DNA of 64,000 bases from Fusibacter_C sp942493125 (GTDB lineage Bacteria > Bacillota > Clostridia > Peptostreptococcales > Acidaminobacteraceae), in the NCBI GenBank assembly GCA_942493125.1, contig OW818667.1, forward strand, positions 2,418,001-2,482,000, given 5' to 3'. Numbering within the stretch: position 1 is the stretch's first letter; every line of letters begins with the position of its first letter. The translations under genes and the position numbers were made by a program. Positions 51,535 through 61,175 of the stretch are shown piece after piece. The notes under the pieces were generated by a model, which was not told the DNA's origin, did no database searches, and saw only the letters and a list, made by a program, of their open reading frames with translations.

Positions 51535-53976
51535 TTAAAGTTTGAAGTCCAGCGGTTTTCTGTTGATGTTCCAAATACCAGATGCGTATTTTTCTATAGT
51601 GTAATCCGCTGAGAAAGTACCTGAGCATGCGATGTTGGCAAGTGACATCTTCGACCAGTGCAATTTGTCGCGATAATAAAGTCCGATGCGCTCTTGTGCA
51701 TCACAATAAGAAACAAAATCCTTCAAGATGAAAAATTCGTCGTTGTACCGGAGTAGGCGATCAACAATCGGTGCAAATTCATCTCTTGCCGCAGGCAAGA
51801 AGCCACTCACGAGTTGATCGACGACCTGTTTCAGACTAGGATTTGAGCCATAGACTTCACAGGCATTATAGTTTCCGTTCTTATAATAATCAAAGACTTC
51901 TTCATCGCGTAGACCGAAGATCACGATGTTATTTTCGCCGACTTCGTTCATGATTTCAATATTTGCACCATCTAAAGTTGCTAGCGTGATTGCGCCATTC
52001 ATCATGAATTTCATATTGCCAGTTCCTGATGCTTCCTTGGACGCTGTGCTGATCTGTTCACTGACATCTGCTGCAGGGATCATTTTACTTGCTAATGATA
52101 CACCATAGTTAGGCAAAAAGACAACCTTAAGTTTGTTCTTGATGGCAGGGTCGTTGTTGACCAGTTCTGCCACTGTATTGATCAATTTGATGATCTGCTT
52201 TGCAATGTAATAGCTTGGCGCAGATTTACCAGCAAAGATAAACGTTCTCGGTGGGATATCTAAATTTGGATTTTCTTTGAGTTTGTTATACAGATAAAGG
52301 ACGTGTAAAATATTGAGGTGTTGTCTTTTATATTCGTGGATGCGCTTGGCTTGCATGTCAAATATTGAATAAGGATCTACTTTGACACCCTGTTTATCAA
52401 AGATGAATTTCGCAAGGGACTCCTTATTCTTATGCTTTATTTTGAACATAGCATCCAAAACTTGTTTGTCATCTCGATACTTTAGGAGATCGCGCAACAC
52501 AATTGGATTTTTTTTGAATCCGTCACCGATGAGCTTTTCCACATAATCAGTCAGATCGGGATTTGCTGTGATCAGCCAATGTCTATGCATGATGCCATTT
52601 GTCTTATTGTTGAACTTGGTTGGATAGATGTTGTAAAAATCTTTGAGCTCTTTTGTTTTTAGTATTTCCGTGTGGAGCTTCGCAACGCCATTGATGCTAT
52701 GTGACCCTATGATGGCGAGAAATGCCATTTTAACCATGCCATCTTTGATGATGGACATATTTTGTATCTTCTCTTCATCGGAATAAAGATAGACGTATCT
52801 AAGAGAATCGACAAAACGACGGTTGATTTCTTCGATGATCATCATGATTCGCGGAAGAAGGGTCTTGATCATGTAAAGAGGCCACTTTTCCAACGCGTCT
52901 GAGAGTATCGTGTGGTTTGTATAGGAAACGGTTGACGTCGTTATACGCCATGCGGTATCCCAGTCGAGCCCCTCTTCATCGATTAAAATGCGCATGAGTT
53001 CCGGAATTGCCAGGGCAGGGTGTGTGTCATTGATGTGAATGGCGACATAATCGCTGAATTTTTCTGTTGGAACAGCCATTTTCTTAAAGGTCGTAAAGAT
53101 GCTTTGAATACCAGCAGAAACGAAAAAGTATTCCTGTTTCAGTCTCAGTAGCTTGCCTTCGTCATATGCATCATTTGGGTACAAAATCTGCGTGATAATC
53201 TCAACAGAGTGTTTCTTTTCAAAGGCGTTGTAGTAGTTGCCCCTTGAAAAATTCTCAAAATCGAGTGTTTCCTCAACTTCTTCGGCTGACCATAAGCGCA
53301 ACGTATTCACGGTGTTGTTTTCAAAACCGATGATCGGTGTGTCATAAGGGACCGCTTTGACTGCGTCATAATTGACATGATTGAATTTGAGATTGCCATC
53401 TTCCATATAAGTCTCAATATTGCCATTGTATTTGACGATGACCGCTTTGTTGGGGCGCTTATACTCCCAAACGTTGTTGTTGACGAGCCAACGGTCAGGA
53501 AACTCGACTTGGTAGCCGTCTATGATGCGTTGCTCAAAGAGGCCGTTTTTATATCTGATTCCACAGCCGTGTCCAGGTATGGATATCGAACTCATGGCGT
53601 CCATGAAACAAGCAGCCAGTCGACCTAAGCCGCCGTTGCCAAGTCCTTGATCCACTTCGACGTCCACGAGTTCATCGAGATCGATGCCCAACTCTTTGAG
53701 ACCTTGCTCCACAGTGTTGTACAAACCAAGGTTTGTCAAATTGGTCTCTAAGAATTTGCCGGTCAAAAACTCCATGGAAAAATAATAGACCTGTTTGGTC
53801 TGTTCGTCACGGTACGCTTTGTTCGTGTTCGCCCAGATGTTGCCAAGGTAGTCCTTTAGGAGTTCACCCAGTGCATTGTAGCGCTCAAGCGGGGTAGTAT
53901 CGCCGATTTGTCTAGCTGTCGTTCCCTTAATAGCGGTCATGTAGTCGTCTTTAAAGTCAAGTACTGTTAGTTTCAT
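51535..53976 (-). CDS. glgP: Glycogen phosphorylase
   Basis: An 813-residue GT35 phosphorylase that releases glucose-1-phosphate from glycogen. PLP is bound at Lys656 in EASGTGNMKFMMNGA. Other conserved stretches: GLGNGGLGRLAACFMDAMSS near the N-terminus, HINDTHPALAIPELMRIL and KRIHEYKRQHLN. The length is standard. A gap of 36 bases separates it from glgA upstream. It supplies breakdown in the same unit that encodes synthesis. Confidence 0.95.
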   Translation of the reverse strand: MKLTVLDFKDDYMTAIKGTTARQIGDTTPLERYNALGELLKDYLGNIWANTNKAYRDEQTKQVYYFSMEFLTGKFLETNLTNLGLYNTVEQGLKELGIDLDELVDVEVDQGLGNGGLGRLAACFMDAMSSISIPGHGCGIRYKNGLFEQRIIDGYQVEFPDRWLVNNNVWEYKRPNKAVIVKYNGNIETYMEDGNLKFNHVNYDAVKAVPYDTPIIGFENNTVNTLRLWSAEEVEETLDFENFSRGNYYNAFEKKHSVEIITQILYPNDAYDEGKLLRLKQEYFFVSAGIQSIFTTFKKMAVPTEKFSDYVAIHINDTHPALAIPELMRILIDEEGLDWDTAWRITTSTVSYTNHTILSDALEKWPLYMIKTLLPRIMMIIEEINRRFVDSLRYVYLYSDEEKIQNMSIIKDGMVKMAFLAIIGSHSINGVAKLHTEILKTKELKDFYNIYPTKFNNKTNGIMHRHWLITANPDLTDYVEKLIGDGFKKNPIVLRDLLKYRDDKQVLDAMFKIKHKNKESLAKFIFDKQGVKVDPYSIFDMQAKRIHEYKRQHLNILHVLYLYNKLKENPNLDIPPRTFIFAGKSAPSYYIAKQIIKLINTVAELVNNDPAIKNKLKVVFLPNYGVSLASKMIPAADVSEQISTASKEASGTGNMKFMMNGAITLATLDGANIEIMNEVGENNIVIFGLRDEEVFDYYKNGNYNACEVYGSNPSLKQVVDQLVSGFLPAARDEFAPIVDRLLRYNDEFFILKDFVSYCDAQERIGLYYRDKLHWSKMSLANIACSGTFSADYTIEKYASGIWNINRKPLDFKL

Positions 53977-54012
53977 AGGTCACCTCATTTTCAAAAAAAG
54001 GGAAAAGCCATT

Positions 54013-55458
54013 TTACAATGACTTTAACCCTAACACTTTGGCGTAAACGGCCAAATATTCCTTAGAAGATTGCGCCCAACTATGATCCGCTGCCATAGCT
54101 TGCGTCATAAGCGATTGCCAAACACTTGGTTCGCGATAATATCCGAGCGCTTCCTTGATGGTGAAAAGCAGCTCGTGTGCGTTGTAGTTCACGAAACCAA
54201 AGCCATTGCCTTCACCTGTATACTTATTGTATGGGATTACGGTGTCTCTAAGACCGCCAATCTGTCTGACCACTGGGATTGTGCCATAACGCAGCGCAAT
54301 CAATTGACTGAGACCGCATGGTTCAAATAGTGATGGCATGAGGAACATGTCTGCACCTGCGTAGATGGCATGAGATTCGTATTGGTCGAAATACAGCCTT
54401 GCGGCGAGTTTGTTTGGATACATGTATTGGTAATGCTTGAACATGTCTTCATAATGTGCTTCGCCAGTTCCGAGTATTACCACTTGCACATCAAGAGATA
54501 ATAGCTCGGTTAAAATGTGCTCGATGAGATCCAAGCCTTTCATATCGGCCAATCTTGAAACCATCGCAAGCATCGGAATTTCAGGATCGACAGGCAGACC
54601 AAATTTCATTTGAATGTGTGTTTTAATCTCTTTTTTGCGTTCGATTGTGGCAGCATCAAAATTGACTGGAATATTTTTGTCTGTTAGCGGATTGTAAACT
54701 TCATAATCGATGCCATTCACAATCCCTGTCAACTTGTCTTTGTATTTGTTGATGACACCGTCGAGGTTTTCGCCGAAATATGGATAAGTGATCTCATTTG
54801 CATAGCTTTTAGAAACTGTTGTGATATGGTCGCTGAAGACGATGCCACCTTTTAGGATGTTGATGTTATCGTAGTATTTCAAACGATCATCATGGTAGTA
54901 CTCGTAAGGCACATTGAGTAAGTCGCCCATAATAAACGGATCAAAAACGCCTTGATATCTGAGATTGTGGATGGTGAAAACGGTTTTGATGCCTTCATAG
55001 AAGGCGTCGTGCTTGGCGTAATAGTCTAACAAAACGTTGATGGAAGCTGTATGCCAGTCGTTTGTATGAATGATGTCTGGCTTGACACCCACCATCTTGA
55101 CTGCGGCTAAAACCGCTTTTGAGAAATAGATGTAGCGTTCAGCATCATCCCCCTCACCATAGAGCCCTTGGCGTTTAAAATAGAATTCATTGTCTATGAA
55201 ATAAAAGGGCACCCCATCATGTGTTAAGGTGAATAGGCCGACATACTGCGTGCGCCATCCCATATTCACAGTTGTGAATCCAAGAAAGGTCATCTGATCT
55301 CTATAATCCTTGGCAATCTTGACGTGAAGGGGCATATAGACGACCACATTCACTTTTTTAGAACTTAACGCTTTTGGAAGTGAACCGGCGACGTCAGCAA
55401 GGCCACCTGTTTTGGCAAACGGTGCCGCTTCAGAGGCGACAAAGACGACATTTATCAT
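54013..55458 (-). CDS. glgA: Glycogen synthase (ADP-glucose)
   Basis: A 481-residue GT5 enzyme that extends alpha-1,4 chains from ADP-glucose. The N-terminal KTGGLADVAGSLPKALSSKK carries the substrate-binding Lys16; the C-terminal domain has MPSLFEPCGLSQLIALRYG with the catalytic Glu. Its ATG overlaps the glgD stop by four bases. Confidence 0.95.
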   Translation of the reverse strand: MINVVFVASEAAPFAKTGGLADVAGSLPKALSSKKVNVVVYMPLHVKIAKDYRDQMTFLGFTTVNMGWRTQYVGLFTLTHDGVPFYFIDNEFYFKRQGLYGEGDDAERYIYFSKAVLAAVKMVGVKPDIIHTNDWHTASINVLLDYYAKHDAFYEGIKTVFTIHNLRYQGVFDPFIMGDLLNVPYEYYHDDRLKYYDNINILKGGIVFSDHITTVSKSYANEITYPYFGENLDGVINKYKDKLTGIVNGIDYEVYNPLTDKNIPVNFDAATIERKKEIKTHIQMKFGLPVDPEIPMLAMVSRLADMKGLDLIEHILTELLSLDVQVVILGTGEAHYEDMFKHYQYMYPNKLAARLYFDQYESHAIYAGADMFLMPSLFEPCGLSQLIALRYGTIPVVRQIGGLRDTVIPYNKYTGEGNGFGFVNYNAHELLFTIKEALGYYREPSVWQSLMTQAMAADHSWAQSSKEYLAVYAKVLGLKSL

Positions 55459-56591
55459 GAGTCGCCCTCCTTGGAAATCATCGCTTTCTTGCTGCTGATA
55501 TAAGGGTTGGAAGGATCTCCGATGAGTGTCACACCTTTATTGATCGTCGTGCGTTTATCTAATACGACATAGTTGAGGTGTACATTTTCATCAATATGCG
55601 TCTTTTGCATGACGATGCTGTTTCGAATGATGCAACCCTTCTCGATCGTGACGCCACGGAATATGATGGAGTTTTCAACATAACCGTCTATTTGACAGCC
55701 GTTGGCGATGAAAGAATTTTTGATGCGCGCATTTTTCTTGTAGTGCGTTGACGGTTCATCTTTGACTTTAGTGAAGATCTGACCATTTTCAAAGAATAGC
55801 TCTTTAGAAATGTCTGGATTTAATATTGCCATATTGGCGTCAAAGTAGTTTCGCGTCGTATTGACACAAGATACATAGCCCTTAAACTCGTAAGTATGCA
55901 GCTTGTATTTGTTGATGCTATTTAAGACGGCTTGCTTCAAATAGTTTGCGTTGCCTTTTTCAACAGCGTCAAACAACAGGTCGAAATAGACCCCTTTCTT
56001 GATGAAATACATCTCAAGGGACATATTGAAGCTCTCTTCCATGCCGAGGTTTGTGCCGATGCTGCTGAATGCACCATTTTCGTCGAAATTCATTTTATCA
56101 CAGCCGATAAAACGGTTTTTGACGTCTTTGACACGCTTGTAGATGATGGAAATATCAGCACCTGATTCCACAAAGTCTTGATAGGCTGCATTGAGATCGA
56201 TGTTGGCGATCATATACGACTTGGCAAGAAATATATTCTCTTGCTTTGCATTGCGGACAAAAGACTTATTTTGATAGAACAAATCGATATCGCCAATTTT
56301 TCGGTTAACCGTTGTATAGTCATAGGTCGGTGTAAAGAGAAATAGACCATTTATTTTTCTATCGAGGTCCCATGGCTGACCGGAGCCGACATGGTCCATA
56401 ACCGAACGCACTTTGTTACCGGTGAAGATCCCGATGGTGTTGACACCGCTATTCACCATATTGGAAAGGATGAAGTCAATGACGCGGTAACGACCTGCAA
56501 AGGGCAACATGGAGGTCGGTCTGTTTTGACAGAGGATGCCAAATTGGCTATCTACCTCACTTAAATTAATGATACCAAGACAGTTTTTCAT
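55455..56591 (-). CDS. glgD: GlgD, non-catalytic ADP-glucose pyrophosphorylase subunit
   Basis: A 378-residue paralogue of GlgC. The nucleotide loop is missing: MKNCLGIINLSEVDSQFGIL stands where GlgC has the Gly-rich loop, so it should be regulatory. The nucleotidyltransferase fold and left-handed beta-helix end (GYVENSIIFRGVTIEKGCII) are kept. The GlgC/GlgD pair is typical of Firmicutes. It starts 7 bases behind glgC and overlaps glgA. Confidence 0.93.
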   Translation of the reverse strand: MKNCLGIINLSEVDSQFGILCQNRPTSMLPFAGRYRVIDFILSNMVNSGVNTIGIFTGNKVRSVMDHVGSGQPWDLDRKINGLFLFTPTYDYTTVNRKIGDIDLFYQNKSFVRNAKQENIFLAKSYMIANIDLNAAYQDFVESGADISIIYKRVKDVKNRFIGCDKMNFDENGAFSSIGTNLGMEESFNMSLEMYFIKKGVYFDLLFDAVEKGNANYLKQAVLNSINKYKLHTYEFKGYVSCVNTTRNYFDANMAILNPDISKELFFENGQIFTKVKDEPSTHYKKNARIKNSFIANGCQIDGYVENSIIFRGVTIEKGCIIRNSIVMQKTHIDENVHLNYVVLDKRTTINKGVTLIGDPSNPYISSKKAMISKEGDS

Positions 56592-56598
56592 AATTACC

Positions 56599-57738
56599 TC
56601 ACTCTGTTTCGATTATTTTATTTTTGCTGACCAAATAGACGTAGTTGCTGTCAGGTGCTCCTATGACAGTGCCCGTCTTGACGACGACATCTTCCATGAT
56701 GACGGCGTTGTAAATCTCGCAACCCTCTTCAATCGTTACACCAGAGAGGATGACGCTATTTGTCACTTTTGCTTCAGGGTGGACTTTAATCTCGTTGAAT
56801 AAAACACAGCCATCGAGTGTGCCTTCTATAAAGCAGCCTTCGTTGATCATGGAGTTGGACACAGAAGCGCCGTTGGCGATATATTGTGGCGGTAGGTGTT
56901 TGTTTTTTGTATAGATTTTCCAGTTGCTGTCGTATAGATCAAGAGCGTTGTCATCTGACAGCAAATCCATATTGGATTCCCAATAACTTTTAACTGTACC
57001 GACATCCTTCCAGTATCCTTGGAATTTATAGGCATATGTTTTTTTGCCATCTTTCTTCATTTGTGGGATGATGTCTTTTCCAAAGTCGTTTGAAGAGGCG
57101 CTGTTTTTCTCATCGGCAATCAAGTAAGATCTCAGTGATTTCCAATCAAAAATGTAGATGCCCATTGAAGCGAGATTGGACTTGGCATGCTTAGGTTTTT
57201 CTTCGAACTCAGTGATGAACTGATTTGAATCGATGTTCAAGATGCCGAAACGGGACGTTTCTTCCCAAGGTACTTCAATTACGGAAATTGTGATGTCAGC
57301 TTTCTTATCAATGTGAAAATCCAACATCTTGGAGTAATCCATTTTGTAAATGTGATCGCCGGATAGGATCAGGACGTACTCTGGATCGAGTTCGTCGATA
57401 AAGCTGATGTTTTCATAAATGGCATTGGCGGTGCCTTTGTACCAGCGTCCACCAAGTTCGTTGGTGTAAGGTGGTAAGATACGCACGCCACCTGATCGAC
57501 GGTCAAGATCCCATGCGCTACCGATACCGATATGGGAGTTGAGGTGGTAAGGTTTGTACTGGGTCAATATGCCAACGTCAAAAATATTGGAATTCGAACA
57601 GTTGCTTAACGGAAAATCGATAATTCTGTATTTGCCGCCAAAAGGCACTGCGGGTTTTGCCACTTCTTTGGTGAGTAGCTTGAGTCTTGAACCTTGTCCG
57701 CCGGCAAGGAGCATTGCTATCATTTTGCCTTCCTTCAT
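56599..57738 (-). CDS. glgC: Glucose-1-phosphate adenylyltransferase, catalytic subunit
   Basis: A 379-residue enzyme that makes ADP-glucose. The Gly-rich loop is intact: MLLAGGQGSRLKLLTKEVAK. Further motifs are LILSGDHIYKMDYSKML and WKDVGTVKSYWESNMDL. The C-terminal beta-helix is shared with GlgD. It overlaps the end of glgB by four bases. This is the committed and usually regulated step of glycogen synthesis. Confidence 0.95.
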   Translation of the reverse strand: MKEGKMIAMLLAGGQGSRLKLLTKEVAKPAVPFGGKYRIIDFPLSNCSNSNIFDVGILTQYKPYHLNSHIGIGSAWDLDRRSGGVRILPPYTNELGGRWYKGTANAIYENISFIDELDPEYVLILSGDHIYKMDYSKMLDFHIDKKADITISVIEVPWEETSRFGILNIDSNQFITEFEEKPKHAKSNLASMGIYIFDWKSLRSYLIADEKNSASSNDFGKDIIPQMKKDGKKTYAYKFQGYWKDVGTVKSYWESNMDLLSDDNALDLYDSNWKIYTKNKHLPPQYIANGASVSNSMINEGCFIEGTLDGCVLFNEIKVHPEAKVTNSVILSGVTIEEGCEIYNAVIMEDVVVKTGTVIGAPDSNYVYLVSKNKIIETE

Positions 57739-59714
57739 ATCGGTTGATCCTCCTTATATTTTATAAACAATCCGCCAAGAGCTGGTACTTCCACGCGTAT
57801 TGAGTAAGGCTTATTAAATGCAGGCGACTGTGTTGTCATCACCATTTTTTGTGGTGCGTCAACGGTGCCGCCAAACGCTTCGTCATTTGTATTGAATATC
57901 ACTTCATAGGTACCCTCTTTGTCAACGCCTAGTGGGTGTGCATTACGAGCAACCGGTGTAAAATTGAAGATGGCGAAGAGTTGATTGCCAGATTTGTCGA
58001 TTCGGGCAAAGGAGATGGTGCTCTCATCCGAATTATCCACCTCTATCCATTGATACCCCTCATAAGAGGTATCAAGCTCATAAAAACAAGGGTCTGACTT
58101 ATAAAGTGAATTTAGCGCTTTCATATAGGCTTGCATCTTTTTGTGCGAGTCGTACTCAAGAAGATGCCAGTCTAGTGGCTGCCATTCGTTCCATTCGATA
58201 AACTGGCCGAATTCATTGCCCATAAACAGTAGCTTTTTACCTGGATGCGCATACATATAGGCAAATAGTAACCGTAAATTTGCAAACTTTTCTTGATACG
58301 TACCAGGCATTTTTTCAAGTAATGAGCGCTTGCCATGTACCACTTCATCGTGACTCAGTGGCAGTACAAAATACTCTGAAAAAGCATATGTCATCGTAAA
58401 AGTCAGCGCATTATGAAAACCGCTACGATAGATTGGATCGAGCTGCATGTACTCCAAAATATCGTTCATCCAACCCATGTTCCACTTGTAGTTAAACCCG
58501 AGTCCGCCGTCTTCTGTATTACTAGAGACTTTTGGCCATGCGGTACTTTCTTCAGCCATCATAAGGGTATCGGGATACTCATTTTTGACGACGTCATTGA
58601 GTTTCTTGATAAATTCAACGGCTTCTAGATTTTCATGTCCTCCGTACTTGTTTGTGATGCTTTTGCCGCCAAAGCTGAGATAGAGCATATAGGCGACTGC
58701 ATCCATGCGGATGCCGTCAATATGATAGTTTTCAAACCAATACAGCAAGTTGGATATCAGAAAAGATTGCACTTCTGGTCTGCCGTAGTCGAAGTTGATT
58801 GTGCCCCATTGGTCGTTGTGCGCACGGTCATAATCAGGGGATTCAAAGGTAGCGCCACCGTCGAAATGGTAAAGCCCATGTGCATCTTTACAGTAATGGC
58901 AAGGGACCCAATCGAGGATGACGCCGATGCCATTTTGATGACAGGTATCCACGAAATACATAAAATCCTTTGGTGTGCCATATCGACTTGTAGGTGCAAA
59001 ATAGCCAGTCAATTGATATCCCCAAGAGCCGTCATAAGGATGCTCCATGATCGGCATGAGTTCAATATGTGTAAAATGCATCTCCTTGACATAGGGAATC
59101 AATTCTTGAGCTAGATCGTGGTAGGAATATTGCGCACCATCATATTTTTTACGCCAAGATAAGAGGTTGACCTCGTAGATGCTCATCGGGCTGTGATGAT
59201 GATCTTTTGTTTTACGCGCATCAAGCCAATTGTCGTCGTGCCATAAAAACCCGTTTAGATCGTAGAATTTTGAGGCGGTATTTGGACGTTCTTCAGCGTG
59301 AAAGGCATACGGATCAGCCTTTAATAGGACTTCACCTGATTGCGAAGTGATGCGGTACTTGTATCTGTCATAAGATTGGACACCTATGACGCAAACGTGC
59401 CAAATACCACTATCGCCAAAGCGCTTCATAGGATATCCTGGATCGTTCCAATCGTTGAAATCGCCCACTAGATGAACGTCCTTAGCATTTGGCGCCCATA
59501 CGACAAATCGAACGGCATCCATATCCATGAAAGAGGTTTGATGGGCACCAAAAAATTTGTAACTGCGGTAATTGGTGCCTTCGTGAAACAGGTGGACGTC
59601 TACAGCCGCGCCTTTGCCATCGCCATTAGCATCGCCACTGGCATCCCCAACGGTATCCCCTGTGTTTATGTAGTAGTATCCTTTTTCGAGAACGCTCTCT
59701 TTTGATTCATTCAT
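57735..59714 (-). CDS. glgB: 1,4-alpha-glucan branching enzyme with Gly/Asp-repeat N-terminus
   Basis: A 659-residue GH13 enzyme. CBM48-like domain (VVWAPNAKDVHLVGDFNDWN), then DWVPCHYCKDAHGLYHFDGG, nucleophile Asp338 in GIRMDAVAYMLY, acid Glu388 in MMAEESTAWP and PLSHDEVVHGKRSLLEKM. Before the family start lies an unusual 20-residue repeat, GDTVGDASGDANGDGKG, coded by tandem 12-base units, which looks like slippage or a calcium-loop-like insert. GGAGGAGG precedes the ATG. First glg gene; LysR lies 27 bases upstream on the same strand. Confidence 0.93.
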   Translation of the reverse strand: MNESKESVLEKGYYYINTGDTVGDASGDANGDGKGAAVDVHLFHEGTNYRSYKFFGAHQTSFMDMDAVRFVVWAPNAKDVHLVGDFNDWNDPGYPMKRFGDSGIWHVCVIGVQSYDRYKYRITSQSGEVLLKADPYAFHAEERPNTASKFYDLNGFLWHDDNWLDARKTKDHHHSPMSIYEVNLLSWRKKYDGAQYSYHDLAQELIPYVKEMHFTHIELMPIMEHPYDGSWGYQLTGYFAPTSRYGTPKDFMYFVDTCHQNGIGVILDWVPCHYCKDAHGLYHFDGGATFESPDYDRAHNDQWGTINFDYGRPEVQSFLISNLLYWFENYHIDGIRMDAVAYMLYLSFGGKSITNKYGGHENLEAVEFIKKLNDVVKNEYPDTLMMAEESTAWPKVSSNTEDGGLGFNYKWNMGWMNDILEYMQLDPIYRSGFHNALTFTMTYAFSEYFVLPLSHDEVVHGKRSLLEKMPGTYQEKFANLRLLFAYMYAHPGKKLLFMGNEFGQFIEWNEWQPLDWHLLEYDSHKKMQAYMKALNSLYKSDPCFYELDTSYEGYQWIEVDNSDESTISFARIDKSGNQLFAIFNFTPVARNAHPLGVDKEGTYEVIFNTNDEAFGGTVDAPQKMVMTTQSPAFNKPYSIRVEVPALGGLFIKYKEDQPI

Positions 59715-59741
59715 ATGCAGTGGTCCTCCTCGTCGATTATT

Positions 59742-60647
59742 TTAAAGTGGTGCCTTGTTCAGAATATCAAGGTACTTTTGTGCTGCGATGGATAAAGGTT
59801 TACTTTTGTTAATCAAAATGCCTATATCTATAGAAGGAATTGTTTCTTTCAATTGAATTTCTTCAAATTTTTTCTCTAATAGGGCATCATAAGCGATACG
59901 TCTCGGGACAAATCCGACACCCATACCAGCCTTCACAGCTTCAAGTATTACATCAAAGGAGCCGAATTCAAAAGCGGGTTCAAGTATCACGCCGTTTGAT
60001 TTGTAAAAGTCTTCGAGAACGCGTCTTGTCGTAGAATTTTGCTCGAGACAAACAAGCGGGTGCTTAGCAAGTTCAGAAAGTGTGAATTTTTTGCTGCCTA
60101 ACGCATACTTGCTGATGAATATATGTTCAAGTGAAGCAAGTGGATAGAGCTCAAGACCTTCATAGTTCGCATCGGGAGAGATGTTGATGACGGCAATATC
60201 GAGTTCGCCATTGATGAGCTTTTCAACGGATCTTGGAGAGGGGCGATTGTTGATAGAGATCTTTACACGTGGGTGCTCAGCATGGAACGCTTTGATGGCA
60301 TCTATCAGAAAGTACCGCGTGATCGTATCGCTAGCACCGATGAAAACGGTGCCTTCATCCAAAGACTTTATGCTATGCATGGAATTCTCTGCAGAGCGGA
60401 TGAAGTTGAATGCCTTCTCTATATGCGCATAAAGGATTTCGCCTTCAAAGGTCAACGTGACGTTTCTACCTTGTCTAAAAAATAGGGCGATACCAAGCTG
60501 ATTTTCCAAGGATTTTATGGCTTGGCTGATGGCCGACTGCGTGACGTGCAGGGTGAGCGCGGTCTTTGAAAAATTCATGGATGTGGCGGCATGATAGAAA
60601 ATCTTGTAAAGCTCAAAGTTGATAGAATGGTTAGGATACTGCTGCAT
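59742..60647 (-). CDS. LysR-family regulator upstream of the glycogen operon
   Basis: A 301-residue LysR protein. Helix-turn-helix FSKTALTLHVTQSAISQAIK near residue 28; the effector domain runs from about 90 to 300 (GTVFIGASDTITRYFL, then AGMGVGFVPRRIAYDALL). GGGAGG precedes the ATG. Unusually for LysR, the next gene (glgB) is on the same strand only 27 bases away, so regulator and glycogen genes may form one transcript. The ligand is unknown. Confidence 0.9.
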   Translation of the reverse strand: MQQYPNHSINFELYKIFYHAATSMNFSKTALTLHVTQSAISQAIKSLENQLGIALFFRQGRNVTLTFEGEILYAHIEKAFNFIRSAENSMHSIKSLDEGTVFIGASDTITRYFLIDAIKAFHAEHPRVKISINNRPSPRSVEKLINGELDIAVINISPDANYEGLELYPLASLEHIFISKYALGSKKFTLSELAKHPLVCLEQNSTTRRVLEDFYKSNGVILEPAFEFGSFDVILEAVKAGMGVGFVPRRIAYDALLEKKFEEIQLKETIPSIDIGILINKSKPLSIAAQKYLDILNKAPL

Positions 60648-60840
60648 AAGTCCTCCCGGGTTGATAATTAACCCTGCTGATTGGTTTTAAAATTCTGATT
60701 AGTTCAGCTAATGCTATTATACCAAGATAACCTTTGAACAAACAGTAGAAATTACATAATCGCTTAATAAGTTGCAATTTTCAGAAAAATTCAAGATTAG
60801 AGTTCGGTTAAAACCACATTAACAAATTGTTCATAAATTT

Positions 60841-60859
60841 CTAACTATATTTTAGTTAG
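60841..60859. promoter_or_regulatory. CTAACT-AGTTAG dyad upstream of the small-ORF promoter
   Basis: CTAACT (60841-60846) and AGTTAG (60854-60859) are separated by seven bases. The dyad lies 7 bases before the -35 box, an activator- or repressor-like position. Confidence 0.35.
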
Positions 60860-60866
60860 ATGACTA

Positions 60867-60895
60867 TTGAACTTCAATCAACTCCGTGATATAGT
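60867..60895 (+). promoter_or_regulatory. Strong promoter of a small ORF
   Basis: TTGAAC (60867-60872) and TATAGT (60890-60895) are exactly 17 bases apart, 49 bases before the start of the 34-residue ORF. Confidence 0.7.
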
Positions 60896-60944
60896 ATGTG
60901 TATAGAAGTTAATTACCCTTTCTGTCCTTATCGGAGGCAATTTT

Positions 60945-61049
60945 ATGAAAACATCATCATCAAGTTCAATGAATATTCTAATGGACCTTAACGGTCGCGT
61001 TGTATTTATTCCACTCGCACAAGATGAATCAAAACCAAGAAGAAAATAA
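60945..61049 (+). CDS. 34-residue small protein
   Basis: ATG 60945 to TAA 61047-61049 gives MKTSSSSSMNILMDLNG, then RVVFIPLAQDESKPRRK. CGGAGG lies seven bases before the start and a near-consensus promoter precedes it, which is stronger support than most small frames have. The protein has a Ser-rich N-terminus, a short beta-like NGRVVFIPL and a basic tail. No membrane helix or family is seen. It stands alone, divergent from the LysR gene and 126 bases before the next regulator. Confidence 0.6.
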   Translation: MKTSSSSSMNILMDLNGRVVFIPLAQDESKPRRK

Positions 61050-61175
61050 ATATTCAATTTCTGATTCATAGTAATTTCCATCTGGCTTTTCCATGAAAAA
61101 ACAAGACTCAAGGTTGCAGTTGCTATCAGTTAATGCAATAATAAGAGAAAAGATTATGCGAAATGGAGTGAGCCT

